A stretch of DNA of 64,000 bases from an uncultured Gammaproteobacteria bacterium. Its GTDB lineage: Bacteria; Pseudomonadota; Gammaproteobacteria; Coxiellales; Coxiellaceae. The translations under genes and the position numbers were made by a program. Where the stretch lies: contig CACHNP010000006.1 of the NCBI GenBank assembly GCA_902581285.1, forward strand, positions 1-64,000, written 5' to 3'. The notes beneath the pieces were generated by a model. The model did not search any database. It was not told the DNA's origin and saw only the letters and a list, made by a program, of their open reading frames with translations. Of the stretch, positions 46,904 through 54,556 are shown one piece after another (within the stretch, counting starts at the first letter, position 1; each line of letters starts with the position of its first letter).

Positions 46904-47605
46904 TCATTCAACCGAATATGGCAATGTAACATCCGGGTTATTTTCAGCAAACTCCACGATACCCTGATTACGCAATTCGCATGCCGGACAAACACGACAA
47001 CCTTGCAGAGGGATGCCGCGATAACACGTGATCGTGTTCTCCAGCAGGAATGTCAGCACACCTAACTCATGCCCCAAACGCATAGTTTGTGACTTTGTCA
47101 TGTCTATCAACGGCGTTTCAATTTTGAAGCCAGGCTTATTCAAATCCTCTCGCAACAACGACTGAAGTCGATCCATGTAGTCACGACTGCAATCACGATA
47201 ACCGTAATTATCAGACTCTAACTGAATTACCCCCATGTAAATACTGTCGGCACCAATGTAATCCGCGTGAATGGCAGCAAGCCGCGCCATCAAACCGTTA
47301 CGCCCAACCACTAACGTACTCGGCACCCCGGACGAGCACTCAATTTCTACCCACTCATTCATCAACGCATTTTCAGTCAAGCCAGGTAAACAGTCAACCG
47401 AGACCTCCAGTCGATCGACATCAAAATACTGCGCAATTTTCGCAGCACGCTCGAGCTCAACCGAATGCAGCTGACCATAACGAAACGACATCGCTAACAC
47501 ATTCTTAGCGCCAAACGTTTTTATTGCTAAAGCCAGACATAACGATGAATCCATTCCACCCGAATGCACAACAATGGTTTTTTTAGACACCTTACCTAAC
47601 GTCAC
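46904..47605 (-). CDS. queC: 7-cyano-7-deazaguanine (preQ0) synthase
   Basis: Converts 7-carboxy-7-deazaguanine to preQ0 with ATP and ammonia. The PP-loop motif HSGGMDSS is at the N terminus and the zinc cysteines in CRVCPACELR near the C terminus. 233 residues. The GTG start is next to the queE stop, and its GGGGG ribosome-binding site lies inside the end of queE. Third gene of queD-queE-queC. Confidence 0.95.
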   Translation of the reverse strand: MTLGKVSKKTIVVHSGGMDSSLCLALAIKTFGAKNVLAMSFRYGQLHSVELERAAKIAQYFDVDRLEVSVDCLPGLTENALMNEWVEIECSSGVPSTLVVGRNGLMARLAAIHADYIGADSIYMGVIQLESDNYGYRDCSRDYMDRLQSLLREDLNKPGFKIETPLIDMTKSQTMRLGHELGVLTFLLENTITCYRGIPLQGCRVCPACELRNQGIVEFAENNPDVTLPYSVE

Positions 47606-47606
47606 A

Positions 47607-48350
47607 TTATACCCCCGTCACCTCATCCCAAATAGCCACCTGCAATCGTGGAGAGTATCTAAAAAGATGTGTTTTACATTGTTCTACAACCCATGCTTGT
47701 TTAGCCTGCAACTGCTCACGCGTGCCACCCTCAGGCATCAGCCAAACACGGGAAGTGGGAATATCGTAAGGCCCCACATAATGTTCAAGAATTTCATTAA
47801 CATTCGCAGGCTCAGAAACCACGAACTTAAAATGCGCCTTGTCCAATACTGATAGCTGCGATAGCACCTTGGGCACTCGCGCCTTTGCTCGAGACTCACC
47901 GCTATTGTCAAGCTTAGGACTCACATTGATTTGATTTAAGCGTTGACACAATGTCAAATCCAACACCAAGGTACCGTTTGTTTCGATTTCGATATACACA
48001 GAGCACCCAGCCTCTGCGTCAAGTGCGTCAATAAAAGCAATCAACTGTCGCTGCTGAACCACCGGCTCACCGCCCGTAATCACTAAATGCGCCCCTTGCT
48101 GTAATGCACTTAAGCACCCATTATCACGCCAACGTTGCAACAGATCGGCAAATTCAATTTTCTTTCCTCGCCGCCAAACCGCTTTTGAGTCACACCCCAA
48201 ATGTTCACCAGTTTCAGGGTCTTTATAAGAGAAACCCAAACAATCCAGATTACAACCCGCCAATCTCAAAAATACCGCGGGCACACCAGCACTGACACCC
48301 TCGCCCTGAACACTATAAAAATCTTCGCAATACACCAAACTCGTTTTCAT
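47607..48350 (-). CDS. queE: 7-carboxy-7-deazaguanine synthase (radical SAM), variant cluster loop
   Basis: A radical SAM enzyme that contracts 6-carboxytetrahydropterin to carboxydeazaguanine. It has EDFYSVQGEGVSAGVPAVF, typical of QueE, and then RLAGCNLDC, but the third cysteine of the iron-sulfur loop is not two residues on: it comes after an insert (DPETGEHLGCDS), giving C-x3-C-x15-C. VITGGEPVVQQ and the ETNG motif follow as normal. The ATG at 48350 is chosen over GTG at 48356. The gene lies between queD and queC. Confidence 0.9.
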   Translation of the reverse strand: MKTSLVYCEDFYSVQGEGVSAGVPAVFLRLAGCNLDCLGFSYKDPETGEHLGCDSKAVWRRGKKIEFADLLQRWRDNGCLSALQQGAHLVITGGEPVVQQRQLIAFIDALDAEAGCSVYIEIETNGTLVLDLTLCQRLNQINVSPKLDNSGESRAKARVPKVLSQLSVLDKAHFKFVVSEPANVNEILEHYVGPYDIPTSRVWLMPEGGTREQLQAKQAWVVEQCKTHLFRYSPRLQVAIWDEVTGV

Positions 48351-48368
48351 AATCACATCGCTTTTTAA

Positions 48369-48821
48369 TTATGCTTCAACACGGTAGGCAGCAGCAGAGC
48401 GTGCATTCTCAAACACTTTCACCTCAACCAGACGCACACGCTGTTCATCAACCGAGGCAGAGCGTTGTAACAGGGCATTAAAAGTGCCATACAAAAAACG
48501 CGCCAAAGCTTCTGCGGTCGTATTATCTCCCCCAGGTAACAAAAAGTATTTATTTTTTTGCGCTTTTACAAATGCTAAAAGCCCCGTATCCTGCTCTGAA
48601 ATCAGGGTGCAGTGATCCCAATTCTGCTGTAACCACACGTCGAATAAAGACTTGATGTCATTAAAATCGATCAAGAAATCATAACCATCCAGCTGTTCAC
48701 CCGCCAATAACACCACGACACGATAATTATGCCCATGCAAGTGCTGACACTTTCCTTGATAGCCTTTACCCAAGCGGTGCGCAGCAGCAAACTCTTTTAA
48801 TTCTCTTTCAATCAAGTACAT
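48369..48821 (-). CDS. queD: 6-carboxy-5,6,7,8-tetrahydropterin synthase
   Basis: Converts dihydroneopterin triphosphate to carboxytetrahydropterin, the second step to queuosine. The zinc histidines are in FAAAHRL and HLHGHNY, with the catalytic cysteine in GKCQHLHGH; FLIDFNDIK and the Asp-His of NWDHCTLI follow. 150 residues is slightly longer than usual. The ribosome-binding site is GAGGG. First gene of the queD-queE-queC unit; no preQ1 riboswitch is evident before it. Confidence 0.95.
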   Translation of the reverse strand: MYLIERELKEFAAAHRLGKGYQGKCQHLHGHNYRVVVLLAGEQLDGYDFLIDFNDIKSLFDVWLQQNWDHCTLISEQDTGLLAFVKAQKNKYFLLPGGDNTTAEALARFLYGTFNALLQRSASVDEQRVRLVEVKVFENARSAAAYRVEA

Positions 48822-49055
48822 AGATAACCCTCACGAGAAAAGCAGTCACAAACTGCGAATAAGAATGGGTAACATAATAGCCAAAAAATTGCGCACAATC
48901 AAATCCTCGGATCAAGCCAAACCCAACTGAAATTAGTCGATATATTTTAGTTTATATTTATTAAATTTAATAAATTCTTAATAAAAAAGCGGTAAAATAG
49001 CCCTCAATAAGATAATTCGAGCCAAGTTACATCGAGCATAGGAGCAACAACAACC

Positions 49056-50924
49056 ATGAGAAAACCATCAACAGAAGACAGCAGCCAATCAAAATCACCA
49101 GACTGTGTTAGTCAAATTGGTCGGGAGCTTCAAGCTCAACCTACAATCGACGCCACTACTGCGACACTCGATAAAATCGATATTTTTACTAGTCAGAGAC
49201 CTGACAGCACAAATGCACAAGACAAGAAGGAGCAAAATAAAAGTGCACTAACAGAGATAAACAACGAACTTCTTAAGCTAAGTCAGTCAAGTGAGCACTC
49301 ATACGAATATGAATCTCTCATTGAACACATAAAACGCATAGAAACCTGCCGAGAACAGCTGGATGCTGTCAAGAGAATATTATCGCAAGCTGACCTTTTT
49401 ACACAATTTTTTCAAAGTAATTATTTCACCTCACTCTCAAGTGGAACCGAGCAGCATGAGTCTGAACTCGAACAAGCATTCAGCCTTTATTCGAATGACT
49501 CAGAACAACGCCTAGCATTGACACAACTAATTAACGATACAAAAAACCTTCTTCGTACATTAAGCCAGAAGTTATCTCACACTTTATACGTTATTCACAA
49601 AAAAGTTCCCGAACTAGACTCGCTTTCTGCAACTCCACCAGTTTTATATCGCTCCCAACACGCGCCTGCGAGCCTAGTAGCAAACCCTTTCATACCGCTG
49701 ATAAATAACCTGCTCATGCCAGAATATCGGACTAAAATTTTCGAAGAAAAAGCAGTCACCATCCATAATGCCGACGATCTAGAAAGTGAACTTCAAAAAA
49801 GAAAAAAAGCCATTATCGATGAAATCAATAAAGTTGACGAAGATGCCGGGCCTAATATCGATATGCCAGAAAGAGTGAGCCAATTTTATTATTACCCTCG
49901 ATCCGCACTTGGGACCGCGATGGGTAATCATAGTGACATATCTAGCCTTCTCGAACAGCAAGGAGCTTTTGCACTACCGATTGAACTAGAAATAAAGCAA
50001 GCATTAGAGGAGGTGGTAAAAGCTTTAGTGAAAAAAGGAGCCTGTTTTACTCGTCACCTCAAGCTGAACGATGACATAAATAACAACTTAGATCCATTTC
50101 ATGCCAACAATAATGATCAAGGAAATAACGATCTTGTCTTCGCTTCTGCGGGTGACAATCCACTCCTCAACTTCACGGCATTGGCTAACCTCCATCAACA
50201 CCACCCCAGCCACTTTATCGCCAACCAAATTGTAACGTCCACATCATCCTTTCAACAACTCCTATGGGTATTTGAAACAGTCGGCAGACTCGGTCTTTTC
50301 GCTAAACCTGGAAACACAATTATGCTGGCAGCACCAACTCTCTCTAGAGGCTGGCAAGTTAATCATACCAAACCAAGCATCGATGTTGTGTGTAATTCAA
50401 ATGCATGGATAAAAAATGAGGCACCTGGGATTGTAAACATGATGGCGCGGGCACTTTTAAACGAAATACAATTGTCAGAGCGAGACGACCAGAAGGTACT
50501 CCTATTTAAAGATTCCCCCCTTTTAAACGCTTTACCAACTAGTCTAAACCATGGACTGTTAGATCTGTGTTTATTTGCACACCTAGAGAGCTTCAGCTCG
50601 GACTTCAGCCAAGCCAAGCATGATAACGATGACACAAAAAAACAGCTTATCGCAAGACAATTATTAACTCATGTAAAACCTCACATAAACACGATGAATA
50701 TCGAAGACAGAATTGCTTTTCGTAACTTAATGCTGTGTTTACAGCTAACTTCACAGAGTATGAGCAAGTGTGACATTGAACACGCTGGTGGTCAAGAAAG
50801 GGGACATATGTATGATCCTTTGATTTTATCATTAGTTTCCAAATTCTTAATCAACGACAAATCCATGGTGAAATTTAGAGAGGCATCTAAAGCACATAAA
50901 GATATGCTAAGCATAAGCATGTAA
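49056..50924 (+). CDS. Large soluble protein of unknown function, 622 aa
   Basis: It has an ATG with ataggag twelve bases before it. The first 70 residues are Ser/Thr/Gln-rich and likely disordered; helical segments with coiled-coil tendency follow (residues about 70-170), then a mixed region with no signal peptide or membrane segment. Nothing recognisable. The upstream spacer is very AT-rich with a TAAAAT -10-like box near 49000. The length, polar N terminus and place among accessory genes fit a secreted effector, but that is only a guess. Confidence 0.65.
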   Translation: MRKPSTEDSSQSKSPDCVSQIGRELQAQPTIDATTATLDKIDIFTSQRPDSTNAQDKKEQNKSALTEINNELLKLSQSSEHSYEYESLIEHIKRIETCREQLDAVKRILSQADLFTQFFQSNYFTSLSSGTEQHESELEQAFSLYSNDSEQRLALTQLINDTKNLLRTLSQKLSHTLYVIHKKVPELDSLSATPPVLYRSQHAPASLVANPFIPLINNLLMPEYRTKIFEEKAVTIHNADDLESELQKRKKAIIDEINKVDEDAGPNIDMPERVSQFYYYPRSALGTAMGNHSDISSLLEQQGAFALPIELEIKQALEEVVKALVKKGACFTRHLKLNDDINNNLDPFHANNNDQGNNDLVFASAGDNPLLNFTALANLHQHHPSHFIANQIVTSTSSFQQLLWVFETVGRLGLFAKPGNTIMLAAPTLSRGWQVNHTKPSIDVVCNSNAWIKNEAPGIVNMMARALLNEIQLSERDDQKVLLFKDSPLLNALPTSLNHGLLDLCLFAHLESFSSDFSQAKHDNDDTKKQLIARQLLTHVKPHINTMNIEDRIAFRNLMLCLQLTSQSMSKCDIEHAGGQERGHMYDPLILSLVSKFLINDKSMVKFREASKAHKDMLSISM

Positions 50925-50997
50925 ATTGACGCAAAAAAAACGGTATTGCCATGCGCAACCATAACAGAAGACAATAACACTGTCTCACTAGAAAAAA

Positions 50998-51477
50998 ATG
51001 GACATGCGCACTTTATTGATCATTTGTATCTACTACGTACCCACCTACGTCATTTTTTTTGGTGGCATGGGTCTAGCAAAAATCAGTCAGAATACAGACT
51101 TAAAGTGTGTAATGCATTACGCCATACCGATAATGACACTATGCTATACATTCTTTTTATTCAGAACCCATTTTCAAAGATTACTCTCTCTAAATACTGT
51201 CAGAATCAAACAGCCATACCATAACAATGACTGGCGGTATCAACCGTATCACCACTTCACACCCACCGATCACGACTCTCATTCTCATAACACTTACAAC
51301 AGCGATCATCACAACGATCCAATTTATTCCTCAGACCCCAGTAGTAACACTCATTGCGATATTGGAGGAAACTTTGATTTTGATAGTGGCGCCTGCTTTG
51401 ACTACGATACCACTGGCGGCTTCGATTTCGATAACGTAGGTGACTTCGATTGCCCTGATTCAAGCGGAGACTGGTGA
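50998..51477 (+). CDS. Small membrane protein with His/Asp-rich tail, 159 aa
   Basis: Two hydrophobic segments fill the first 60 residues (LLIICIYYVPTYVIFFGG and IPIMTLCYTFFLF). The tail of about 90 residues is rich in His, Asp, Ser and Tyr (HDSHSHNTYNSDHHNDP) and ends in a run of GGNFDFDSG-like units (four with GxFD), likely to bind metal ions. The stop overlaps the start of the next gene by one base (TGATG). The ribosome-binding site is weak. Confidence 0.55.
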   Translation: MDMRTLLIICIYYVPTYVIFFGGMGLAKISQNTDLKCVMHYAIPIMTLCYTFFLFRTHFQRLLSLNTVRIKQPYHNNDWRYQPYHHFTPTDHDSHSHNTYNSDHHNDPIYSSDPSSNTHCDIGGNFDFDSGACFDYDTTGGFDFDNVGDFDCPDSSGDW

Positions 51478-51947
51478 TGATCGAATCCAACAACGCACTT
51501 TCCTTGCTTCTCGCTCCAATTAAAGTCATTTACACCATTGGCCTATTCATACTGCCTTTTGTACTAACGGTATGTCTTTTTATTTACGAAGGAGGTTACC
51601 TGCAACCTGGTCCACTGCTCTTTCTTCAATGTCTTGCCAATAGTGCCATCACTTTTATGTGCCTTTTGAGTCTAATTATGCGGCGGCAAAAAAAACCCAA
51701 GCCAATAAGTGCACACACCCGAAACAGTTACATTCACTTAAACACACCCTCATTCTTCGATGAAATTGGCATACAAAAGAACATTCGCGCATTCACCGAT
51801 ACAATAAAAAACCAAGCCAATAACAGAACAAGCAACAGTTGGCACCTAGAAGCACAATACGAATACAACAACACGAATGCACACACTGAAAAAACAATCG
51901 TTATTATAAAACAGGATCAGACCGATCAAGAAAAAAATAGAAAATAA
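51477..51947 (+). CDS. Small membrane protein, coupled partner of the His/Asp-rich protein, 156 aa
   Basis: The ATG at 51477 overlaps the stop of the previous gene, indicating coupled translation; a GTG at 51474 is an alternative. Two membrane segments (VIYTIGLFILPFVLTVCLFI and LLFLQCLANSAITFMCLLSL) with the same spacing as in its neighbour are followed by a polar Asn/Thr/Lys-rich cytoplasmic tail. The pair may have come from one ancestral two-helix protein. No family recognised. Confidence 0.55.
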   Translation: MIESNNALSLLLAPIKVIYTIGLFILPFVLTVCLFIYEGGYLQPGPLLFLQCLANSAITFMCLLSLIMRRQKKPKPISAHTRNSYIHLNTPSFFDEIGIQKNIRAFTDTIKNQANNRTSNSWHLEAQYEYNNTNAHTEKTIVIIKQDQTDQEKNRK

Positions 51948-51959
51948 ACGCAGAAAAAT

Positions 51960-52250
51960 TTACTTAAGTAGCTCAATGATAGCAGGATGATTGTATAAAC
52001 ACGCTATATCCAATGGCGTTTCTCCATCAGGGACTGTTTTCGCCTTAGAATTAGCCCCATACCGCAAAAGTTCTTTGACGATATTCACATCTGTATTTTG
52101 CGCGGCAAAGTGCAAAGGCGTGACTTGAGCCGCATCCAGGCCTACGCTTGGGTTCGCTCCCTGTTGCAGTAACCGACGAACGCAATCCAGATCGCATGCC
52201 ATGACAGAGTCAATTAATGCAGTCTGTAACTCATTTTTATCCTTAATCAC
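51960..52250 (-). CDS. Small ankyrin-repeat protein, 96 aa
   Basis: Two clear ankyrin repeats (VTPLHFAAQNTDVNIVKELL and GETPLDIACLYNHPAIIELL) preceded by a half-repeat (DLDCVRRLLQQGANPSVG). The start is set at the GTG at 52250 because GGAGG lies seven bases upstream. It probably mediates protein binding; no signal peptide. Convergent with the membrane protein pair. Confidence 0.75.
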   Translation of the reverse strand: MIKDKNELQTALIDSVMACDLDCVRRLLQQGANPSVGLDAAQVTPLHFAAQNTDVNIVKELLRYGANSKAKTVPDGETPLDIACLYNHPAIIELLK

Positions 52251-52414
52251 TTCAATCCCTCCAAACAATCACGCTGTGGGCAGGCAGCCGCAACAGACCC
52301 AAACCAAAAGAATTTACAACGCCATGTTAACATCCTAACATTAAAATAATATGATAAAATTACCTTACCTATTAAAACACTCACACACCCACACTGTCAC
52401 ACAAGTATTTATTA

Positions 52415-52446
52415 GAAAAAATGGGCAAATAAAATGCCCATTTTTC
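52415..52446. terminator. Bidirectional rho-independent terminator at the 3' end of ppiB
   Basis: AAAAATGGGCA and TGCCCATTTTT form an eleven-base stem with a seven-base loop and T-runs on both strands. It lies just past the ppiB stop codon. Confidence 0.8.
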
Positions 52447-52464
52447 TACTCGATCAAGAGTTCA

Positions 52465-52989
52465 TTAGCTTTGATCTAAGATCGAATTCCATTTTTCTAA
52501 TGCTTCTTTTTGATTCTTTGACAAATCCTCGTCACCTTCGCATTTGATAGTAATAATTTCATCACCCTGCGCTATTGAATTCACAACATTCATATCATCA
52601 TCTCCCTGCACTTCCCCAAAAACCGTGTGCTTACCATCTAACCAGGGGGTTGAGACATGGGTAATAAAAAACTGCGAGCCATTCGTACCTGGGCCTGCAT
52701 TTGCCATTGATAATTTACCAGGAGCGTCGTGCTTTAGATCAGGATGACATTCATCATCAAACTGGTAACCCGGCCCACCGGTTCCAGGTATGCCCAGCGA
52801 GCCTTCTCTACTGTTTGGACACCCGCCTTGAATCATGAAATCCGGAATCACGCGATGAAAATTCAAATTGTCATAGTAGCCTCTATTAGCTAAATTCACG
52901 AAATTTGCCACCGTCTTCGGCGCTTTGTCAGCATCTAGCGTGAGATTAATGTCGCCTTTGCTTGTTTTAATTGTTGCCGTTATCTCCAT
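52465..52989 (-). CDS. ppiB: Cytoplasmic peptidyl-prolyl cis-trans isomerase B (cyclophilin)
   Basis: Speeds proline isomerisation in protein folding. Cyclophilin motifs [28 protein letters not shown] and W-x-D-G-K-H-T-V-FG are present. Start at 52989 has GGAGGT upstream; the longer frame to 53034 does not match the family. No signal peptide, so cytoplasmic. A charged extension ([17 protein letters not shown]) at the C terminus is longer than in E. coli PpiB. Confidence 0.93.
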   Translation of the reverse strand: MEITATIKTSKGDINLTLDADKAPKTVANFVNLANRGYYDNLNFHRVIPDFMIQGGCPNSREGSLGIPGTGGPGYQFDDECHPDLKHDAPGKLSMANAGPGTNGSQFFITHVSTPWLDGKHTVFGEVQGDDDMNVVNSIAQGDEIITIKCEGDEDLSKNQKEALEKWNSILDQS

Positions 52990-53135
52990 GAGACCTCCAA
53001 ATGTAATTAAGTTAAGCAGCGCAATGTAACACACTTTGAGTATAAAAAAAACTTCATACGCCAGGAACCCAAAAAAACTACGGAAACCAATCCCGGCATC
53101 ACAGGTAGATTTTCATTTTAATTTAAGATAAAAAG

Positions 53136-53714
53136 TCAAAGTTTCACCACTAGCATTTCATCCATTTTAATATCATGCTTTTCAGGAAAACAATCTTCGA
53201 CCCGCTGAAACGAGTACGCCACACCAATAAAACGAGGTTTTATTTCCTCGTTCTTTAAAGCAGCTAACGCTCGATCGTAATAGCCTTTCCCTCTTCCTAT
53301 TCGATAGCCTTTTTGATCAAACGCAACACAAGGCACAAACACCGCATCAGATTGTGACAGCGAGACCAATTTGCACTTTTGCGGGTTAGGCTCAGATATA
53401 CCAAATTCATTTGGGGTTAAGTGGTCAGGGTGATAAACATAAAAATCCATCAAGGATTTTTCTTTCATCACCGGCAATAAGACAGTGATACCTTCTTCAA
53501 ACACAAAATCCAACGCGTCTTGCGTGGGCACTTCATTGTCGCAGTCAGCATACAGCGCAACGGTATTCCAATCTGAATTGCATTTTTTTTGTTTAAAAAT
53601 TTCTAGCAGCTGACTGCTAGCACTTTTTAAATTATTAGGATTTAACAACGAACGCTGTTTTTTTATTTTTTTTCGAATCTGGTTTTGTTTAGATTGATTA
53701 TTTTTTTTTGACAT
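53136..53714 (-). CDS. fau: 5-formyltetrahydrofolate cyclo-ligase
   Basis: Recycles 5-formyltetrahydrofolate using ATP. The motif GRGKGYYDRAL, the central VPCVAFDQKGYRIG and a basic N terminus (QNQIRKKIKKQR) fit the family; 192 residues. It starts eight bases after the 6S RNA, the same arrangement as in E. coli, where 6S RNA and this gene are cotranscribed. Confidence 0.93.
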   Translation of the reverse strand: MSKKNNQSKQNQIRKKIKKQRSLLNPNNLKSASSQLLEIFKQKKCNSDWNTVALYADCDNEVPTQDALDFVFEEGITVLLPVMKEKSLMDFYVYHPDHLTPNEFGISEPNPQKCKLVSLSQSDAVFVPCVAFDQKGYRIGRGKGYYDRALAALKNEEIKPRFIGVAYSFQRVEDCFPEKHDIKMDEMLVVKL

Positions 53715-53721
53715 AAAAAAA

Positions 53722-53907
53722 GCTCTGTAAGGTGCTACTGGCTTTGATTTGAACCCAAAGGTTCAAGTGGGAATCACAGGCTGGCATCAGGTTTCTCAAA
53801 CTTCTATTAAAAAAACAAAAGCAGAGAATCACAACAACCAAACAACTTCGAATCCCTTTTATATAAGTATTGTTTCAAAACACTCACCAACAGCACTTCA
53901 CAGAGGG
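53722..53907 (-). ncRNA. ssrS: 6S RNA
   Basis: The spacer between zapA and fau holds a 6S RNA. On the minus strand the 5' part ctctgtgaagtgct pairs with the 3' part agcaccttacagag as the closing stem, with the terminal bases near 53905 and 53723. The 3' half has the highly conserved cttgaacctttgggttcaa hairpin, which matches the E. coli cttgaaccaagggttcaag element, followed by gatgccagcctg-like bases. The length of about 186 matches the usual 184. 6S RNA binds sigma70 RNA polymerase in stationary phase. Ends are approximate. Confidence 0.9.
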
Positions 53908-53918
53908 TACGCTTTTAA

Positions 53919-54233
53919 TTATACCGTAACTTCTTCTTCTGCTGCCAGGAAATTTTCAATTTTATTTTGTAAATTTTGCACCCTGTTCCTAACCTCATCA
54001 ACATACTCAGTTTTTTGTTTTCTTAACTCTAAAAGTTCATGTGTTATGTTAAGAGCAGTAACGACCGCAACGCGATCTGCACTGGTAATTGTTCCCGATT
54101 GGCGAACAACGCTCATTTGCTCGTCCAAATAACGAGCCGCTTCTTGCAATGTTTTGCCTTCGTCTTTTGGACACCTTACCGTGTATTCACGATCGAGTAT
54201 TTTGACTGAAATTAAATGATTATCATCTTTCAT
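53919..54233 (-). CDS. zapA: Cell division protein ZapA
   Basis: FtsZ-ring-associated protein. The N-terminal beta domain has VKILDREYTVRCP and LQEAARYLDEQM, and the rest is a long coiled coil ending in EEEVTV. 104 residues is typical. Its start overlaps the upstream gene by four bases. zapA-6S RNA-fau is a conserved gammaproteobacterial order. Confidence 0.93.
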   Translation of the reverse strand: MKDDNHLISVKILDREYTVRCPKDEGKTLQEAARYLDEQMSVVRQSGTITSADRVAVVTALNITHELLELRKQKTEYVDEVRNRVQNLQNKIENFLAAEEEVTV

Positions 54234-54433
54234 ACTAACTCTTCCTTTAGTTGTTTGATTATAGACTTAATTTTCGCTACAGCGTCATGGTGACGCTCCT
54301 GTAAAATAGATCGATCTTGGGTAGCGACCGCAATGCGTTGACGTAACGATTGATTTTCCTGTTTCAAGCTTTCAATTTTTTCCATCAAGCCCTGTACTTT
54401 TATTTCCAATTCAACTAATTGCGATTTCTCCAT
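54230..54433 (-). CDS. ZapB-like small coiled-coil protein, 67 aa
   Basis: One coiled coil: MEKSQLVELEIKVQGLMEKI, then LKQENQSLRQRIAV, ending in KSIIKQLKEELV. It is the short protein commonly encoded just before zapA (TIGR02449 group) and probably acts in division. The ATG at 54433 has AGGG eight bases upstream; the open frame extends to 54484 but lacks a good ribosome-binding site. Four-base overlap with zapA. Confidence 0.8.
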   Translation of the reverse strand: MEKSQLVELEIKVQGLMEKIESLKQENQSLRQRIAVATQDRSILQERHHDAVAKIKSIIKQLKEELV

Positions 54434-54556
54434 TGGTTCCATCCCTGTTAATATCAATGAGTAACAATGCACCCTTAAGATCATACCCTAACAATTTAGT
54501 TTATGCCACTGCGTTAGTGAGGTTTTTAGGTACCAAAAATGCATCAGTACCACTCA

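Noticed and set aside
48822-49055. Possible preQ1 riboswitch before queD
   Set aside because: No hairpin followed by the A-rich pseudoknot tail of preQ1 aptamers could be found in the leader.
50946-51224. Open frame MPCATITEDNN... overlapping the His/Asp-rich membrane protein gene
   Set aside because: It covers the same DNA in another frame with no ribosome-binding site; the frame at 50998 has clear membrane segments and couples to the next gene.
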